In this document: piece by piece, positions 63,416-64,000 of the stretch
Layout: each line of letters opens with the position of its first letter
Numbering within the stretch: the first letter of the stretch is position 1
NCBI GenBank assembly: GCA_050949255.1
Contig: JBMNFJ010000008.1
Coordinates: forward strand, 30,042 to 94,041
DNA from: UBA3941 sp002385665
GTDB taxonomy: Bacteria > Bacillota > Clostridia > Caldicoprobacterales > UBA3941
DNA: 64,000 nucleotides
Direction of reading: 5' to 3'
Translations under genes and position numbers: made by a program
Notes under the pieces: model-generated
Told to the model about the DNA's origin: nothing
Database searches by the model: none
The model's input: the letters and a program-made list of their open reading frames with translations, nothing else

Positions 63416-64000
63416 ATGGCTTCTAACGCAATGAAGACTATAGGACCTGAGAACAGGTACCAGGGCAGGCTGCCAAAGATAGGCATAAGACCTGTTATCG
63501 ATGGACGTCGACGTGGGATTCGGGAATCTCTGGAAGAGCAGACCATGAATATGGCCAAGGCAGCAGCCAGGTTTCTGGAGGAAAATCTGCGTCATGCCAA
63601 TGGTATGCCCGTTGAATGTGTAATCGCTGATACCTGTATAGGCGGTGTAGCTGAGGCTGCAAAGGCAGCCGATAAGTTTCAACGGGAAGGTGTAGGAGTT
63701 TCTATTACCGTGACCCGGTGTTGGTGCTACGGATCCGAGACCATGGACATGGATCCCAGCACACCAAAAGCTGTATGGGGTTTTAATGGTACCGAAAGGC
63801 CGGGGGCAGTCTATTTAGCTGCTGTGTTGGCTGCTCATAGTCAGAAGGGGGTACCCGCATTTGGCATCTACGGCCGGGATGTACAGGATGTGGACGATAC
63901 CTCTATTCCTGCAGATGTGCAGGAAAAACTATTAAGGTTTGCAAAAGCCGGTCTGGCTGTTGCAACTATGAAGGGCAAGTCCTATCTGGCCATGGGCGGT
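63416..64000 (+). CDS. fucI: L-fucose isomerase, 3'-partial at window edge
   Basis: First 195 codons of FucI, which converts L-fucose to L-fuculose (also D-arabinose to D-ribulose). Nearly every conserved N-terminal block is present: LPKIGIRPVIDGRRRGIRES, EEQTMNMAKAAA, CVIADTCIGGVAEAA, TRCWCYGSETMDMDP, WGFNGTERPGAVYLAA, SQKGVPAFGIYGRDVQD and DDTSIPADVQEKLLRFA. GGAGGGG lies 9 bases before ATG 63416. The metal-binding C-terminal domain lies beyond the window. It suggests continued catabolism of plant or host glycans. Confidence 0.95.
   Translation, partial: MASNAMKTIGPENRYQGRLPKIGIRPVIDGRRRGIRESLEEQTMNMAKAAARFLEENLRHANGMPVECVIADTCIGGVAEAAKAADKFQREGVGVSITVTRCWCYGSETMDMDPSTPKAVWGFNGTERPGAVYLAAVLAAHSQKGVPAFGIYGRDVQDVDDTSIPADVQEKLLRFAKAGLAVATMKGKSYLAMGG

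Noticed and set aside
63416..64000. LarA (lactate racemase) as the gene at the window end
   Set aside because: The sequence matches L-fucose isomerase block by block, so no LarA is present.

Overview
The window is chromosomal DNA of a low-to-moderate GC, Gram-positive, probably anaerobic and spore-forming member of the Firmicutes, most likely class Clostridia. The reasons are the purine-rich ribosome binding sites, frequent TTG/GTG starts, a T-box leader on proS, a Spo0E-like phosphatase, lipoproteins in place of periplasmic proteins, and clostridial-type sugar transporters. I cannot name the species.

Region 1 (1-13655) is the end of an AT-rich surface-polysaccharide cluster: polymerase, two glycosyltransferases, a pyruvyltransferase/FrhB fusion, Wzx flippase and UDP-GlcNAc 2-epimerase. 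After about 7.65 kb it becomes a decayed zone with a possible structured RNA, a truncated IS21 element invaded by a second, intact IS21 element, a 5'-truncated polysaccharide deacetylase and a frameshifted ATP-grasp gene. Region 2 (14094-18821) is a four-gene Gld-type ABC operon (ATPase, permease, auxiliary protein, DUF4340). Region 3 (18898-27217) handles sugars: GH2 beta-galactosidase, xylose isomerase, xylulokinase, a ThuA-like protein and a Gfo/Idh/MocA oxidoreductase.

Region 4 (27291-34078) has a DUF1292 protein, a PspC protein, and a block strongly resembling the flavin-based extracellular electron transfer locus of Listeria and lactobacilli: an NDH-2 fused to DoxX, an FMN-binding lipoprotein, an ApbE/FmnB flavin transferase, an EetA-like NusG_II protein, an EetB-like Gx transporter and a polyprenyl diphosphate synthase. 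A 56-residue Spo0E-like gene, a T-box leader, proS and tRNA-Ala(GGC) follow.

Region 5 (36460-44388) is a genomic island next to tRNA-Ala. It holds a tyrosine integrase, a DUF3800 protein, an ImmA/IrrE-like protease, an IS4-type insertion, and a two-gene module of a DUF4145-like/degenerate P-loop protein and a DUF3800-TPR protein. I consider this module the best candidate here for an undescribed defence system.

Region 6 (44601-53061) couples a five-gene nickel/peptide-type ABC importer, preceded by an attenuator-like leader, to larE, larB and larC, which make the nickel-pincer nucleotide cofactor. larC carries a huge His-rich insert and is split by a +1 frame change. No larA is present.

Region 7 (53906-64000) contains an LplB/LplC/LipO-type oligosaccharide ABC importer, a MATE exporter, a membrane-fusion lipoprotein with a large FtsX-type permease but no ATPase, and the start of L-fucose isomerase, cut by the window end.
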